From Fen-1245 sp963835535 (GTDB taxonomy: Bacteria; Gemmatimonadota; Gemmatimonadetes; Gemmatimonadales; JACORV01), in the NCBI GenBank assembly GCA_963835535.1, contig CAWIFL010000009.1, forward strand, positions 62,001-126,000: 64,000 bases of DNA, read 5' to 3'. A program made the position numbers and the translations under genes. Shown here piece after piece: positions 55,489-63,226 of this stretch; position 1 is the stretch's first letter, and each line of letters opens with the position of its first letter. The notes under the pieces were generated by a model that ran no database searches, had not been told where the DNA came from, and was given only the letters and a program-made list of their open reading frames with translations.

Positions 55489-55991
55489 GCGCCCCGGCCT
55501 GCGTGGTCGGCGTGTTCGGGCAGCTCGACGCGGCGGTGGCCGCGCTCGAGGCGCTGAAGGCCCAGGGCTACGCGAACTACCGCGTCTATTCGCCCGCGCC
55601 GCGTCCCGAGCTGGCGGAGGTGCTGGCCAAGAAGGAGAGCCCGGTCCGTCTCTTCACCCTGTTCGGGGCGCTGGCGGGCACGGCGTTCGGCTTCTTCTAC
55701 GCCATTTCGACCTCGCTCGACTGGCCGCTGGTCACCGGCGGCAAGCCGATCGTCTCCTGGCCGCCCTTCATCGTGATCGGGTTCGAGACGACGATCCTGA
55801 TCGGCGCGCTCGTGACGGTGGCAGGGATGTTCCTGCTGGCGGGCCTGCCGAAGCTGGGGGGCGCCGTGGGCTACGACCCGCGCTTCAGCGACGACAAGAT
55901 CGGGGTCGTGGCGCTGGGCGGGCCCGCCCAGCTGGCCGCCGCGCGCGAGATCTTCCGCGCCGCCGGCGCCGAAGAGGTGCGGGATGCCTGA
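55485..55991 (+). CDS. actD: Alternative complex III subunit ActD (DUF3341)
   Basis: 168 residues with a soluble N-terminal region (GVFGQLDAAVAALEALKAQGY) and two membrane helices (LFTLFGALAGTAFGFFYAI and IVIGFETTILIGALVTVAG), ending in DDKIGVVALGG. The layout is that of ActD, a structural subunit with no cofactor. GTG at 55485 overlaps actC; the stop lies inside actE, an 8-base overlap, so these genes are translationally coupled. Confidence 0.93.
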   Translation: MSAPACVVGVFGQLDAAVAALEALKAQGYANYRVYSPAPRPELAEVLAKKESPVRLFTLFGALAGTAFGFFYAISTSLDWPLVTGGKPIVSWPPFIVIGFETTILIGALVTVAGMFLLAGLPKLGGAVGYDPRFSDDKIGVVALGGPAQLAAAREIFRAAGAEEVRDA

Positions 55992-56532
55992 GGCGCGGAC
56001 GCACGGACGCACGGACGCACGGACGCACGGCGCCGTGTGGGCCGCGCTGGTTCTCGCGCTGGCCGGGTCGGGGTGCACCACGCTCGACAACGCCATCGCC
56101 AAGGTGCCGTGGTTCACCAACATGGCGAAACAGGTGGCGGTGCGGCCGTTCGAGGCGCAGCCGCGGATGCCGCCGGCCGGGAGCGTGCCCACGACGGGCC
56201 ACGAGGACTCGCTCGACATGTCGACCGACCTCAAGCACGTGGTGAATCCGGTGCCGCGCACCGCGGCGTCGCTGGAGCGCGGGCAGATCCTCTTCGACAC
56301 CTACTGCATCGTGTGTCACGGTCCGGCCGGCCACTCCGACGGGACGGTGGTGCCCAAGTTCGTGCCGCCGCCCGACATCACCCAGGACGCGACCAAGGCC
56401 CGGAGCGACGGCTACATCTACGCGATGATCAAGCAGGGTCGCGGGATCATGCCGAGGTACGGCGACAAGATCCGCGGCGTGGACCGGTGGAACGTGGTCA
56501 ACTACGTGAGGAAGCTGCAGGGGCTCCAATGA
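55984..56532 (+). CDS. actE: Alternative complex III subunit ActE, monoheme cytochrome c lipoprotein
   Basis: 182 residues. One heme motif, CIVCHGPAG, with Met ligand candidate in GRGIMPRYGDKIR; a lipobox ALAGSGC places it on the membrane surface. It passes electrons from the complex to a periplasmic acceptor or oxidase. The N-terminus ahead of the hydrophobic core (residues 5-16, ARTHGRTDARTHG) is encoded by four tandem copies of an 8-bp unit. A GTG in frame at 56035, past the repeat, could give a shorter protein, but would remove the charged region of the signal. ATG overlaps actD by 8 bases and the stop overlaps actF (ATGA). Confidence 0.92.
   Translation: MPEARTHGRTDARTHGAVWAALVLALAGSGCTTLDNAIAKVPWFTNMAKQVAVRPFEAQPRMPPAGSVPTTGHEDSLDMSTDLKHVVNPVPRTAASLERGQILFDTYCIVCHGPAGHSDGTVVPKFVPPPDITQDATKARSDGYIYAMIKQGRGIMPRYGDKIRGVDRWNVVNYVRKLQGLQ
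55997..56028 (+). repeat. Tandem octamer GGACGCAC x4 inside actE
   Basis: Four perfect copies of GGACGCAC plus GG, starting 13 bases after the actE start codon. A change of one unit (8 bp) shifts the reading frame, so slipped-strand replication could switch actE off and on. Confidence 0.9.
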
Positions 56533-57752
56533 GCAGCCAGACGGCGTCCGGCCACGGGGTGCGCGAGGAGACGCTGCGGCGGCTCGAGCGGCCGCTCCCC
56601 GCCTGGCTCGTGCCCTTGCTCACGCTCCTGGCGCTCGTGGGCACGGCGGGCTTCCTGCTCCTCGTGCACGGCGCGTCGCACGCGCGGGCCTGGCGCGCCT
56701 TCCACGTCAACTGGCTCTACTGGACGGGGCTCTCGGAGGCCGGCATCCTGTTCGCCGCGACGCAGGTCATCTCCAAGTCCCGCTGGAGCCACTCGCTGCG
56801 CCGCATCGCCGAAGCTTCGGCGGCGTTCCTCCCGATCTCCTTCGTCCTCTTCCTGGTCCTCTGGCTCGGCCGCTCCCACATCTTCCCGTGGATCAACGCG
56901 CCGGTGGAGGAGTGGCCGAAGAGCCTCTGGCTGCGCGACTGGTTCGCGTTCGGACGGGTCGGCGTCGGGCTGCTGTTCATGTACGGGTTGTCGTTCTGGT
57001 TCGTGCGCGACTCCCTGCGCGCCGACGTCGCCACGGGCGAGGAGCTGGCGCGCATCGAGGCCCGCCTCACGCGGCTCGCGCCGGGCCTGGTCGTGACGTA
57101 CGCGGTGGTGATGAGCATCGTGGCGTTCGACTTCATCATGTCGCTCGCGCCGCACTGGCTGTCGAACCTGCTCGGCGCCTACTTCTTCATGGCCGCCTGG
57201 CTGATGGGGCTGATGACCCTCGCTCTCACCACCATCTTCTGGCGGCGGCACCTCGGCCTCGAGTCGCTGGTCACCCCCAAGGTGCTGCACGACCTCGGCA
57301 AGCTCTGCTTCGGCTTCACCGTCTTCTGGGCGTACCTGTTCTTCTCGCAGTTCATCGTGATCTGGTACGGCAACATGCCCGAGGAGACGAGCTTCATGAT
57401 GCTGCGCATCGCGGCGCAGCCGTGGCGGCCCATCGGCATCCTGATGGTGATTCTCGTCTTCGTGATTCCGTTCTGGGGGCTGATGGGCGTCGTGCCGAAG
57501 AAGACGCCGGCGATCCTCGGGACCTTCGCCGTCATCTCGCTCGTGGGGCTCTGGCTGGACCGCTGGGTGTTCGTGGTGCCGTCCATCGCGCAGGGCGCCA
57601 CCCGCGCGCCGCTGGGCTGGCCGGAGCTGTTCGTGACGGCCGGTTTCGCCGGCCTCTGGGGACTGGCCCACGTGTGGTTCGCGCAGCGATACCCCATCGT
57701 CTCGCCCCGGCTGCTCACGCGGATCGAGGAAGAGGGCGCCGGCCACCACTAG
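56529..57752 (+). CDS. actF: Alternative complex III subunit ActF, NrfD-like membrane protein
   Basis: 407 residues, a second NrfD-like subunit with about ten helices, paralogous to ActC. Seen: FHVNWLYWTGLSEAGILFAA, FDFIMSLAPHWLSNLLGAY, FWAYLFFSQFIVIWYGNMPE and LGWPELFVTAGFAGLWGLAH. Together with ActC it forms the membrane core of ACIII. It starts four bases before the actE stop. No cytochrome oxidase genes follow in the window, although in many genomes they do; the next gene is a FAD oxidoreductase with its own promoter. Confidence 0.94.
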   Translation: MSSQTASGHGVREETLRRLERPLPAWLVPLLTLLALVGTAGFLLLVHGASHARAWRAFHVNWLYWTGLSEAGILFAATQVISKSRWSHSLRRIAEASAAFLPISFVLFLVLWLGRSHIFPWINAPVEEWPKSLWLRDWFAFGRVGVGLLFMYGLSFWFVRDSLRADVATGEELARIEARLTRLAPGLVVTYAVVMSIVAFDFIMSLAPHWLSNLLGAYFFMAAWLMGLMTLALTTIFWRRHLGLESLVTPKVLHDLGKLCFGFTVFWAYLFFSQFIVIWYGNMPEETSFMMLRIAAQPWRPIGILMVILVFVIPFWGLMGVVPKKTPAILGTFAVISLVGLWLDRWVFVVPSIAQGATRAPLGWPELFVTAGFAGLWGLAHVWFAQRYPIVSPRLLTRIEEEGAGHH

Positions 57753-57817
57753 GCGCGAGCCGGGTCGGGAACGCCGGGCGCGTCGCAACTCTCCCGATCT
57801 CCGAACGCTCGTAACTC

Positions 57818-57845
57818 TTGCTCTCCAGAGAGTTTGCCCTACCTT
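57818..57845 (+). promoter_or_regulatory. Promoter of the FAD oxidoreductase gene
   Basis: TTGCTC (57818-57823), 16-nt spacer, TACCTT (57840-57845), then 9 nt to the ATG at 57855. A small stem CTCTC/GAGAG (57821-57832) overlaps the -35 and may mark the end of the act transcript or a regulator site. Confidence 0.5.
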
Positions 57846-57854
57846 AGGGGCTCA

Positions 57855-59051
57855 ATGACACGCTATCTGATCGTCGGAGGCGGCCTCGCCGCGGCGAGCG
57901 CCGTGGAGGGCATCCGCGAGCTGGACCGGGACGGGGAGATCGTCGTCACGTCCGCGGAGCGGGAGCTGCCCTACCACCGCCCCCCGCTCTCCAAGGGCTA
58001 TCTCGCCGGCCGCGAGCAGCTGGAATCGGTGCGCGTGCACGAGGCGCTCTGGTACCGGGACAACCGCGTGCGCTACCGGCTGGGCGTCGAGGCCAAGTCG
58101 GTGCACATGGGCAAGTGCAGCGTCACGCTGAAGAACGGGGAGCGCCTGCCCTACGACCGGCTGCTGGTGTGCACCGGCTCGCGGGCCCGCCACCTCAACG
58201 TCCCGGGCACCGACGTCCCCGGGTTCTTCCTCCTGCGGACGCTCGCGGACTCCACCGCGCTGAAGGCGGCGCTGAAGCCCGGGGTCAAGGTCGTGCTGGT
58301 CGGCGGGAGCTTCGTCGGGATGGAGGTGGCGGCGACCGCGCGCGGGCTCGGCGCCGAGGTCACGGTGCTCGAGATGGGGCAGACCGTCTACGGGCGTTTC
58401 ACGGATCCGGCCCTTTCCGACTTCTTCAAGCGGTACCTCGAGAACCACGGCGTGGTGGTCAAGACCAACGTGCGCGTCGCGCGCATCAAGGCGGCGGGCG
58501 GGAAGGTCGTGGGCGTGGCCAGCGAGACGGGGCAGGAGTTCCCCGCGGACGTGGTCGTCGCGGGCGTCGGGGCGGAGCCGAACACCGAGTGGCTGGCCAC
58601 GTCGGGGTTCGCGATCGACCGGGGCGGCGTGGTGGTGAACGTGCGGCTCGAGACCAACGGGCCGAACGTATGGGCCGCGGGCGACATCGCCCGCTTCCCG
58701 GACCCGGTGACGCGCCAGCCGCGGCGGCTGGAGCACTGGGACAACGCACTCGCGCAGGGGAAGCAGGCGGGCCGCAACATGGCCGGCGCGGAGGAAGCCT
58801 ACCTCCACCAGTCGGCGTTCTTCTCCGACCTGTTCGACGTCACGATCAACGTCCTGGGCGACACCGACAAGCCGGACAGCGTCGAGACGAAGGGCGACAC
58901 CGGCCTCACGGCGCCGAACTTCACCGCGCTGTACACCCGCGGCCACAAGCTGGCGGGGGCGGTGATGGTGAATCTGGCGTCGGCCAACCGGGCCACCGAG
59001 TTCGATCAGCTGCAGCAGGGCATCGTGAGCGGAGTCCTGCCCGAGGGCTGA
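57855..59051 (+). CDS. FAD-dependent pyridine nucleotide-disulfide oxidoreductase (ferredoxin reductase/AIF-like)
   Basis: 398 residues. FAD site YLIVGGGLAAASAVEGIRE at the N-terminus, PPLSKGYLAG (ferredoxin-reductase-type loop), LVCTGSRARHLNVPG, NAD(P)H site VVLVGGSFVGMEVAATARG, and the second FAD block VWAAGDIARFPDP. The pattern is that of dioxygenase ferredoxin reductases and AIF-like proteins: single-electron donors to ferredoxins or cytochromes. No active-site disulfide. It stands alone after the act operon, so a partner cannot be assigned; reducing a ferredoxin used by PFOR-related chemistry is only a guess. Confidence 0.9.
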   Translation: MTRYLIVGGGLAAASAVEGIRELDRDGEIVVTSAERELPYHRPPLSKGYLAGREQLESVRVHEALWYRDNRVRYRLGVEAKSVHMGKCSVTLKNGERLPYDRLLVCTGSRARHLNVPGTDVPGFFLLRTLADSTALKAALKPGVKVVLVGGSFVGMEVAATARGLGAEVTVLEMGQTVYGRFTDPALSDFFKRYLENHGVVVKTNVRVARIKAAGGKVVGVASETGQEFPADVVVAGVGAEPNTEWLATSGFAIDRGGVVVNVRLETNGPNVWAAGDIARFPDPVTRQPRRLEHWDNALAQGKQAGRNMAGAEEAYLHQSAFFSDLFDVTINVLGDTDKPDSVETKGDTGLTAPNFTALYTRGHKLAGAVMVNLASANRATEFDQLQQGIVSGVLPEG

Positions 59052-59057
59052 CCGCCC

Positions 59058-60293
59058 CTACCGCACCCGCTCCATCAGCCTCCGCAGCTCCTCCGGCGGC
59101 ACGTCGCCGGTGAGCGACAGCCAGAAGGTCCCGCTGATCCAGCGCACGCGCACGCCGCCGCCCGGAACGGCGGTCGTCAGCGTATCGCCCGGTCCCATGC
59201 CGATGTCGGGCGAGACGACGCCGCCCGCCGCGGGGACCGCGATGCGCTGCTGGTCGAGGACGAGCCGGCGCCCGGCGGAGTCCACGTAGGTCAGCCGCAC
59301 CAGCTCGCGGGCGCGGTCCGCGCCGGGCACGAGGCTCCCGGGCCCGAGCTGCACCTGCACGAAGCGCCTGCCGTCCATCAGCCGGATGACGCCATTGAGA
59401 CGCGCCACGGCCTCTTCCAGGGTGACGCGTCTGAAGGCCACCGGCGCGGGGCTCGGCGCGGCCAGGCCTCCCACCAGCGGAGCCGACGCCCCTTCCGCGG
59501 CTGGTCGGTTCGCGGCGGCGGACAGGGCCGGGGCTGCCGGCGAGCGGGCGCTCACCGCCTCCGGCTCGCGCGTCCGGGCTCCCGCTCCCGCGGCGGCGGC
59601 GAGATCGTTCGCCGCCATTGCGCGCGCGGGCTGCCCGTGGAACGTCCGTGGCGCGGTGACGAGGCGCTTGCCCGAAGACGGCGCCGCGGTCTTGGCGCCG
59701 GCGGCCGGGGCCGCATGCGCTCGCGACGCCGTGGCGGTGCGTCCGGACGGGGCGGGGGCGCCCTCGAGGGCCGCGGGGTTCGCGCCGCCGCGTGCCGGGG
59801 GCTCCGCCGGCGCGAGCGCCGCGACCGGGGCCGCGGCCCCGGCACGGCCGGCGGGGCCCTCACCGACCGCCGTGCTCCCGCCACGCGTGTGCCTGACCTC
59901 GTCGGCGAGGAACCCGACGCCGAGGGCCAGCACGATGATCGCCGCCCAGGCGAGGCTCGTGACGTCGAAGTACGGTCGGGCGGCCCTCGCGGCCGGCTCC
60001 GGCAGGTTGGGGCGGATCGCCGGGCTCTTGTGCGTGGCCCCATCGATGTCGATCGCGACTTCCTTGGCGGTCCTGGAGACGCGGCGGACCGGGGTCGCGG
60101 GAGCGCTCACGGTCGCCGGCAGGTCGAGCGCCCCGAGGAGATCGGCGGCGCCGGCGAGGAACCGCTTCGCCTCGTCGAGCCGCCTGGCGCAGTCGGGGCA
60201 CGCGGCAATGTGCGCGCGGACCCCGTCGGCCTCCGCCGCGTCGAGCTCGCCGTCCAACAGCGCGTTCAGCCTGCCGTCGTCAACGTGCGACAT
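59058..60293 (-). CDS. Membrane anti-sigma factor with zinc finger
   Basis: 411 residues. The N-terminal ZAS zinc finger HxxxCxxC (His28, Cys32, Cys35 in HIAACPDC) binds ECF sigma factors. One membrane helix (LAWAAIIVLALGVGFLADEV, about 112-131) places the rest outside: an Ala/Pro/Gly-rich low-complexity stretch (about 135-270) and a C-terminal folded region (about 275-411, VTLEEAVARLNGVIRLMDG to GVRVRWISGTFWLSLTGD) that may sense an envelope signal. Start overlaps the sigma gene by 14 bases, the usual arrangement. The extracytoplasmic domain family is unknown to me. Confidence 0.9.
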   Translation of the reverse strand: MSHVDDGRLNALLDGELDAAEADGVRAHIAACPDCARRLDEAKRFLAGAADLLGALDLPATVSAPATPVRRVSRTAKEVAIDIDGATHKSPAIRPNLPEPAARAARPYFDVTSLAWAAIIVLALGVGFLADEVRHTRGGSTAVGEGPAGRAGAAAPVAALAPAEPPARGGANPAALEGAPAPSGRTATASRAHAAPAAGAKTAAPSSGKRLVTAPRTFHGQPARAMAANDLAAAAGAGARTREPEAVSARSPAAPALSAAANRPAAEGASAPLVGGLAAPSPAPVAFRRVTLEEAVARLNGVIRLMDGRRFVQVQLGPGSLVPGADRARELVRLTYVDSAGRRLVLDQQRIAVPAAGGVVSPDIGMGPGDTLTTAVPGGGVRVRWISGTFWLSLTGDVPPEELRRLMERVR

Positions 60294-60774
60294 CGCTCAC
60301 CCGTCCTTGCTCGCGAAAGGCCTCCACCAGTCTCCGGCGTGCGCGGGCCAGCGTGGTGCCGATGGCCCCCCTGGCGAGGCCGAGCGCCGCCGCGATCTCG
60401 TCGTAGCTGAACCCCTCCGCCTTGAGGAGGAGCGCCTCCCGGTCCTTGTCGCTCAGCGTCGCCAGGGCCGCGTGCACCGCCGCCGCGCGCTCGCGCTGCT
60501 CCAGCGCGGCGTCCGGCGCCGGCGCCACGCCGCCTTCCCCCTTGAGCAGTTGCAGCTTCCGGCCCTCGAGCGCCGTGCGGCGGCCCTCGTCCCGCGCGAG
60601 GTTCAGCGCCACCGCGAACAGCCACGGCCTCGGGTTGAGCGGCGGCGTCTCCAGCGCGCGGACGAAGACGTCCTGGGCCAGGTCCTCGGCGCGCTCGCGG
60701 TCGCCCGTCCGGCGATACAGCAGCCGGACGAGCGACTCGTGATAGAGCGCGTACAGCTCGCCAACGTCGGTCGT
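60280..60774 (-). CDS. ECF sigma factor, probably starting at a non-canonical ACG
   Basis: 164 residues if started at ACG (60774). Region 2 is complete: ELYALYHESLVRLLYRR then RAEDLAQDVFVRALE; region 4: LSDKDREALLLKAEGFSYDEI, then IGTTLARARRRLVEAF. The frame between the stop of the vWA gene (60802) and codon 60612 has no ATG, GTG or TTG, yet encodes conserved region 2, so a start at the GTG 60612 would yield a useless protein. GGAGGAG (60785-60779) stands 4 nt before ACG ACC GAC, reading (M)TTDVGEL, which looks like a natural ECF start. Either a rare ACG start or a base error. The anti-sigma gene follows with overlap. Confidence 0.85.
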   Translation of the reverse strand, partial: TTDVGELYALYHESLVRLLYRRTGDRERAEDLAQDVFVRALETPPLNPRPWLFAVALNLARDEGRRTALEGRKLQLLKGEGGVAPAPDAALEQRERAAAVHAALATLSDKDREALLLKAEGFSYDEIAAALGLARGAIGTTLARARRRLVEAFREQGRVSDVAR

Positions 60775-60801
60775 GCGTCTCCTCCCGCTCCCCGCATGCG
60801 G

Positions 60802-63069
60802 TCACGCGCCGCGGAACGCGCGCACCAACTGCTCCAGCTCCCCCGGCCGCCAGGCGGAAGCGCCGGACGCGGTGATCCGGATGCTGGAGCGGCGCCCGGC
60901 GATGAGCAGGTCGTCGCCGAGCCCCAGGCACGGCGCGATCTCCGGCAGGGCGCGGACCAACGCGAAGTACGCGTCGCTGTACGGCGCGACCGCGACCACC
61001 TTCAAGCTGTCCCGCTGCGCCGCGTCCGTCCAGCCGCCGTCGGTCCGGACGAACAGCCGCCCGCCGGCGCGGCGTACTTCGCGCGCGGCGGCGCCGCCCG
61101 CACCGCCGCCCACGGCCAGCTCGGCCATCCGCGCCTTGGCGGCGTGGTCGGCCGCCGCCAGGTTCGACGCCCCCGACATCGCCGCGCTCGCCTGCGCGCG
61201 GTCGAACGCATCGCGCCCGGTCTGCAGGCCGGCCGAGCCCGCGCCGCCGCGCAGCGCCGGCGCCATCGGCATCGGCTGCGGTCGCGTCCACGCCGTCATG
61301 GGTTCCTGCACCAGGTACGACGTGTATTCGGTGAGGATCCCGTAGCGCAACCCCAGGTCGCGCACTTCCTGGACCAGGCTCGGCGACGCGCCCTCGAGCC
61401 GGATCTGCCGCGTCAGGTCGCCGATCCGGCGCGAGGCCCAGAGCCGCGGCACGAATTCGCCCCCCTCCGCTCCGGCGGCGGCGCTCCCCGCGGCGGGGAA
61501 GACCGCGTCGGCGATGAACCGCTCGGTGCGCCCGTTGCGCTCTCCGGTCACGACCACCGGCCCCGTGCCGGTGCCCCGATACCGCCCGAATACCACCAGC
61601 TCCTCGCCGTAGAAAAGGTCGGGAAGGCTCGCGGGATAGGACTGCGTCAGTGTGACCGGCGCGCCCGCGATCCGGAGATTCACCAGCGCGGGGTGCTGGA
61701 TCCTGCCGAGCAGCTCGCCCATCGCCGTCTCGATGTTGGCGTTGGGGGCGACGTACTCCGCGCTCCCGTGCCCCTCGGCGGCCAGGCGGTCGAGCAGGTA
61801 CGTGTTGACGTCGAAGCCGACGCCGACCGTGAAGATGCGCGCGCGGCCGATACGCGCGGCGGCGTCGCCGGCGATCCGGTCGGGGGCCTGCTCGCCCACC
61901 GTGGGGTTGCCGTCGGTCACGAACACGACGACGGGCAGCCGTTCGGCATCGGCGGAGGCACCCAGCACCGCGTCGAGCGCGCCGGCGATGTTGGTGCCGC
62001 CGTCGGCCACGAGGCGGTCGAGGAACTCCCGCGCGGCCTGCACGTTCTCGGGCGTGGCGGCCACGTAGTCGTCCCGGAACGGCACGACCCGCGTGGAGAA
62101 GGCCACCAGCTTGAACCGGTCCGACCGGCCGAGCGTCGCCAGCGCCTGGCGGAGCGCGGCCTTGGCCTGCTCGATCTTCTCGCCCGACATCGAGCCCGAC
62201 ACGTCGAGCACGAAGGCGAGGTCCCGCGGGACCACCGCGGCATCCGTGGAGGCGGGCGGCGCGATCAGGAGCATGAAGTAGCCGTCTTCGCCGGCGGGGG
62301 CTGCGGTCACGACGCTCGTGCCCACCAGGCCGCGCCGCAGCGGGAGGAAGATCTCCACGTCGCCGGACGCGTTGGGGTCCAGCGTGATCTCCAGGTCGCC
62401 GCCGGACCGCCGGCTCGTCACGGTGTGCGTCGGCGAGTAGGGCGTGCCGTAGGCGTCGGCGTCCGGCACGGTGACGGTGTACCGGAAGGTGTCCGTGGGG
62501 GCGTTGCCGGGCTGATCGAGGTAGCCGTGGCCGCCGCTGAACGCGCGGTCGCCGATCGTGTAGCGCAGCCGGAGCGCGTCGCCGGCGCGCTCAAGCACCT
62601 GCGTGTACCGGAGCACGACCCGTCGGGTCTCGCCCGGCGGGATGGGGAAGATCCGGGCGCGGATCATCCCGTGGCCTTCCAGCGTGAGCAGCGCGGGATC
62701 CCGGACCCGACGGACGATCTCCTCGTAGATTCCCCGCGCCTGATCGGCGTTCATCATCTCCCCGCGCACCTGCGTCTCGCCCATCCAGAGGGAGAAGTCC
62801 GTGAAGACCGCTTCGCCCGGCATCGGGTAGAGGTAGCTGCCTTCCGCGAGGCCGCCGCCGGCGTTCCGGAACTGCTCCTCGACCTCGACCCGGGCCACGC
62901 GCCCGTCGATCCGGGTGCGGACGGTCGAGCTGACGCGGACGATGGGCGAAGGCCCGATCCTGGCGATGGGTGGCTGGATCCATCCCTGCGCCCGGAGGGG
63001 CCGGGCGGCGGGGGTGGCGGGGGCGGCGAGGGCGGCGAGGGCCGCCGCGAGCGCGAGACGTCGGAACAT
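60802..63069 (-). CDS. Exported VIT and von Willebrand A domain protein
   Basis: 755 residues. Signal peptide (LALAAALAALAAPATPAA), VIT domain (about 35-160; VEVEEQFRNAGGGLAEGSYLYPMP), vWA domain (about 270-440) with an intact MIDAS site DVSGSMSGEK and TDGNPTVGEQ, then a beta-rich part and the VIT-vWA family block YGILTEYTSYLVQEP. Such proteins resemble inter-alpha-trypsin inhibitor heavy chains and bind proteins through a metal ion. The ATG at 63069 has GGGAG upstream. It is 27 nt upstream of the sigma factor frame, so it is in the same operon as the sigma/anti-sigma pair. Its exact role is unknown. Confidence 0.9.
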   Translation of the reverse strand: MFRRLALAAALAALAAPATPAARPLRAQGWIQPPIARIGPSPIVRVSSTVRTRIDGRVARVEVEEQFRNAGGGLAEGSYLYPMPGEAVFTDFSLWMGETQVRGEMMNADQARGIYEEIVRRVRDPALLTLEGHGMIRARIFPIPPGETRRVVLRYTQVLERAGDALRLRYTIGDRAFSGGHGYLDQPGNAPTDTFRYTVTVPDADAYGTPYSPTHTVTSRRSGGDLEITLDPNASGDVEIFLPLRRGLVGTSVVTAAPAGEDGYFMLLIAPPASTDAAVVPRDLAFVLDVSGSMSGEKIEQAKAALRQALATLGRSDRFKLVAFSTRVVPFRDDYVAATPENVQAAREFLDRLVADGGTNIAGALDAVLGASADAERLPVVVFVTDGNPTVGEQAPDRIAGDAAARIGRARIFTVGVGFDVNTYLLDRLAAEGHGSAEYVAPNANIETAMGELLGRIQHPALVNLRIAGAPVTLTQSYPASLPDLFYGEELVVFGRYRGTGTGPVVVTGERNGRTERFIADAVFPAAGSAAAGAEGGEFVPRLWASRRIGDLTRQIRLEGASPSLVQEVRDLGLRYGILTEYTSYLVQEPMTAWTRPQPMPMAPALRGGAGSAGLQTGRDAFDRAQASAAMSGASNLAAADHAAKARMAELAVGGGAGGAAAREVRRAGGRLFVRTDGGWTDAAQRDSLKVVAVAPYSDAYFALVRALPEIAPCLGLGDDLLIAGRRSSIRITASGASAWRPGELEQLVRAFRGA

Positions 63070-63132
63070 GGGAATCTCCCGTTTGGGGTCTGTACGGGAG
63101 ACGAACGAGGGGGCCGGAGTTGCACACGCAGG

Positions 63133-63226
63133 GTGAGAGGTGAGGCGTGAGAAGCAAAGGCGTGAGAAGGGGATGCGCACCCTCTCACGCCTTTACTTCT
63201 CACTTCGTCTTCTCACCTCTCACTCA
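63133..63226. repeat. TGAGAAG-type palindromic repeat, copy C
   Basis: Lies between two genes pointing the same way (minus). Hairpin AAAGGCGTGAGA (63156-63167) with TCTCACGCCTTT (63183-63194). The end nearest the upstream gene reads, on the minus strand, TGAGTGAGAGGTGAGAAG, and its first TGA is that gene's stop (63226-63224). Confidence 0.85.

Noticed and set aside
60603..60797. 64-residue frame on - with ATG upstream of the sigma factor
   Set aside because: Out of frame with sigma region 2; sequence is Arg/Ser-rich shadow.
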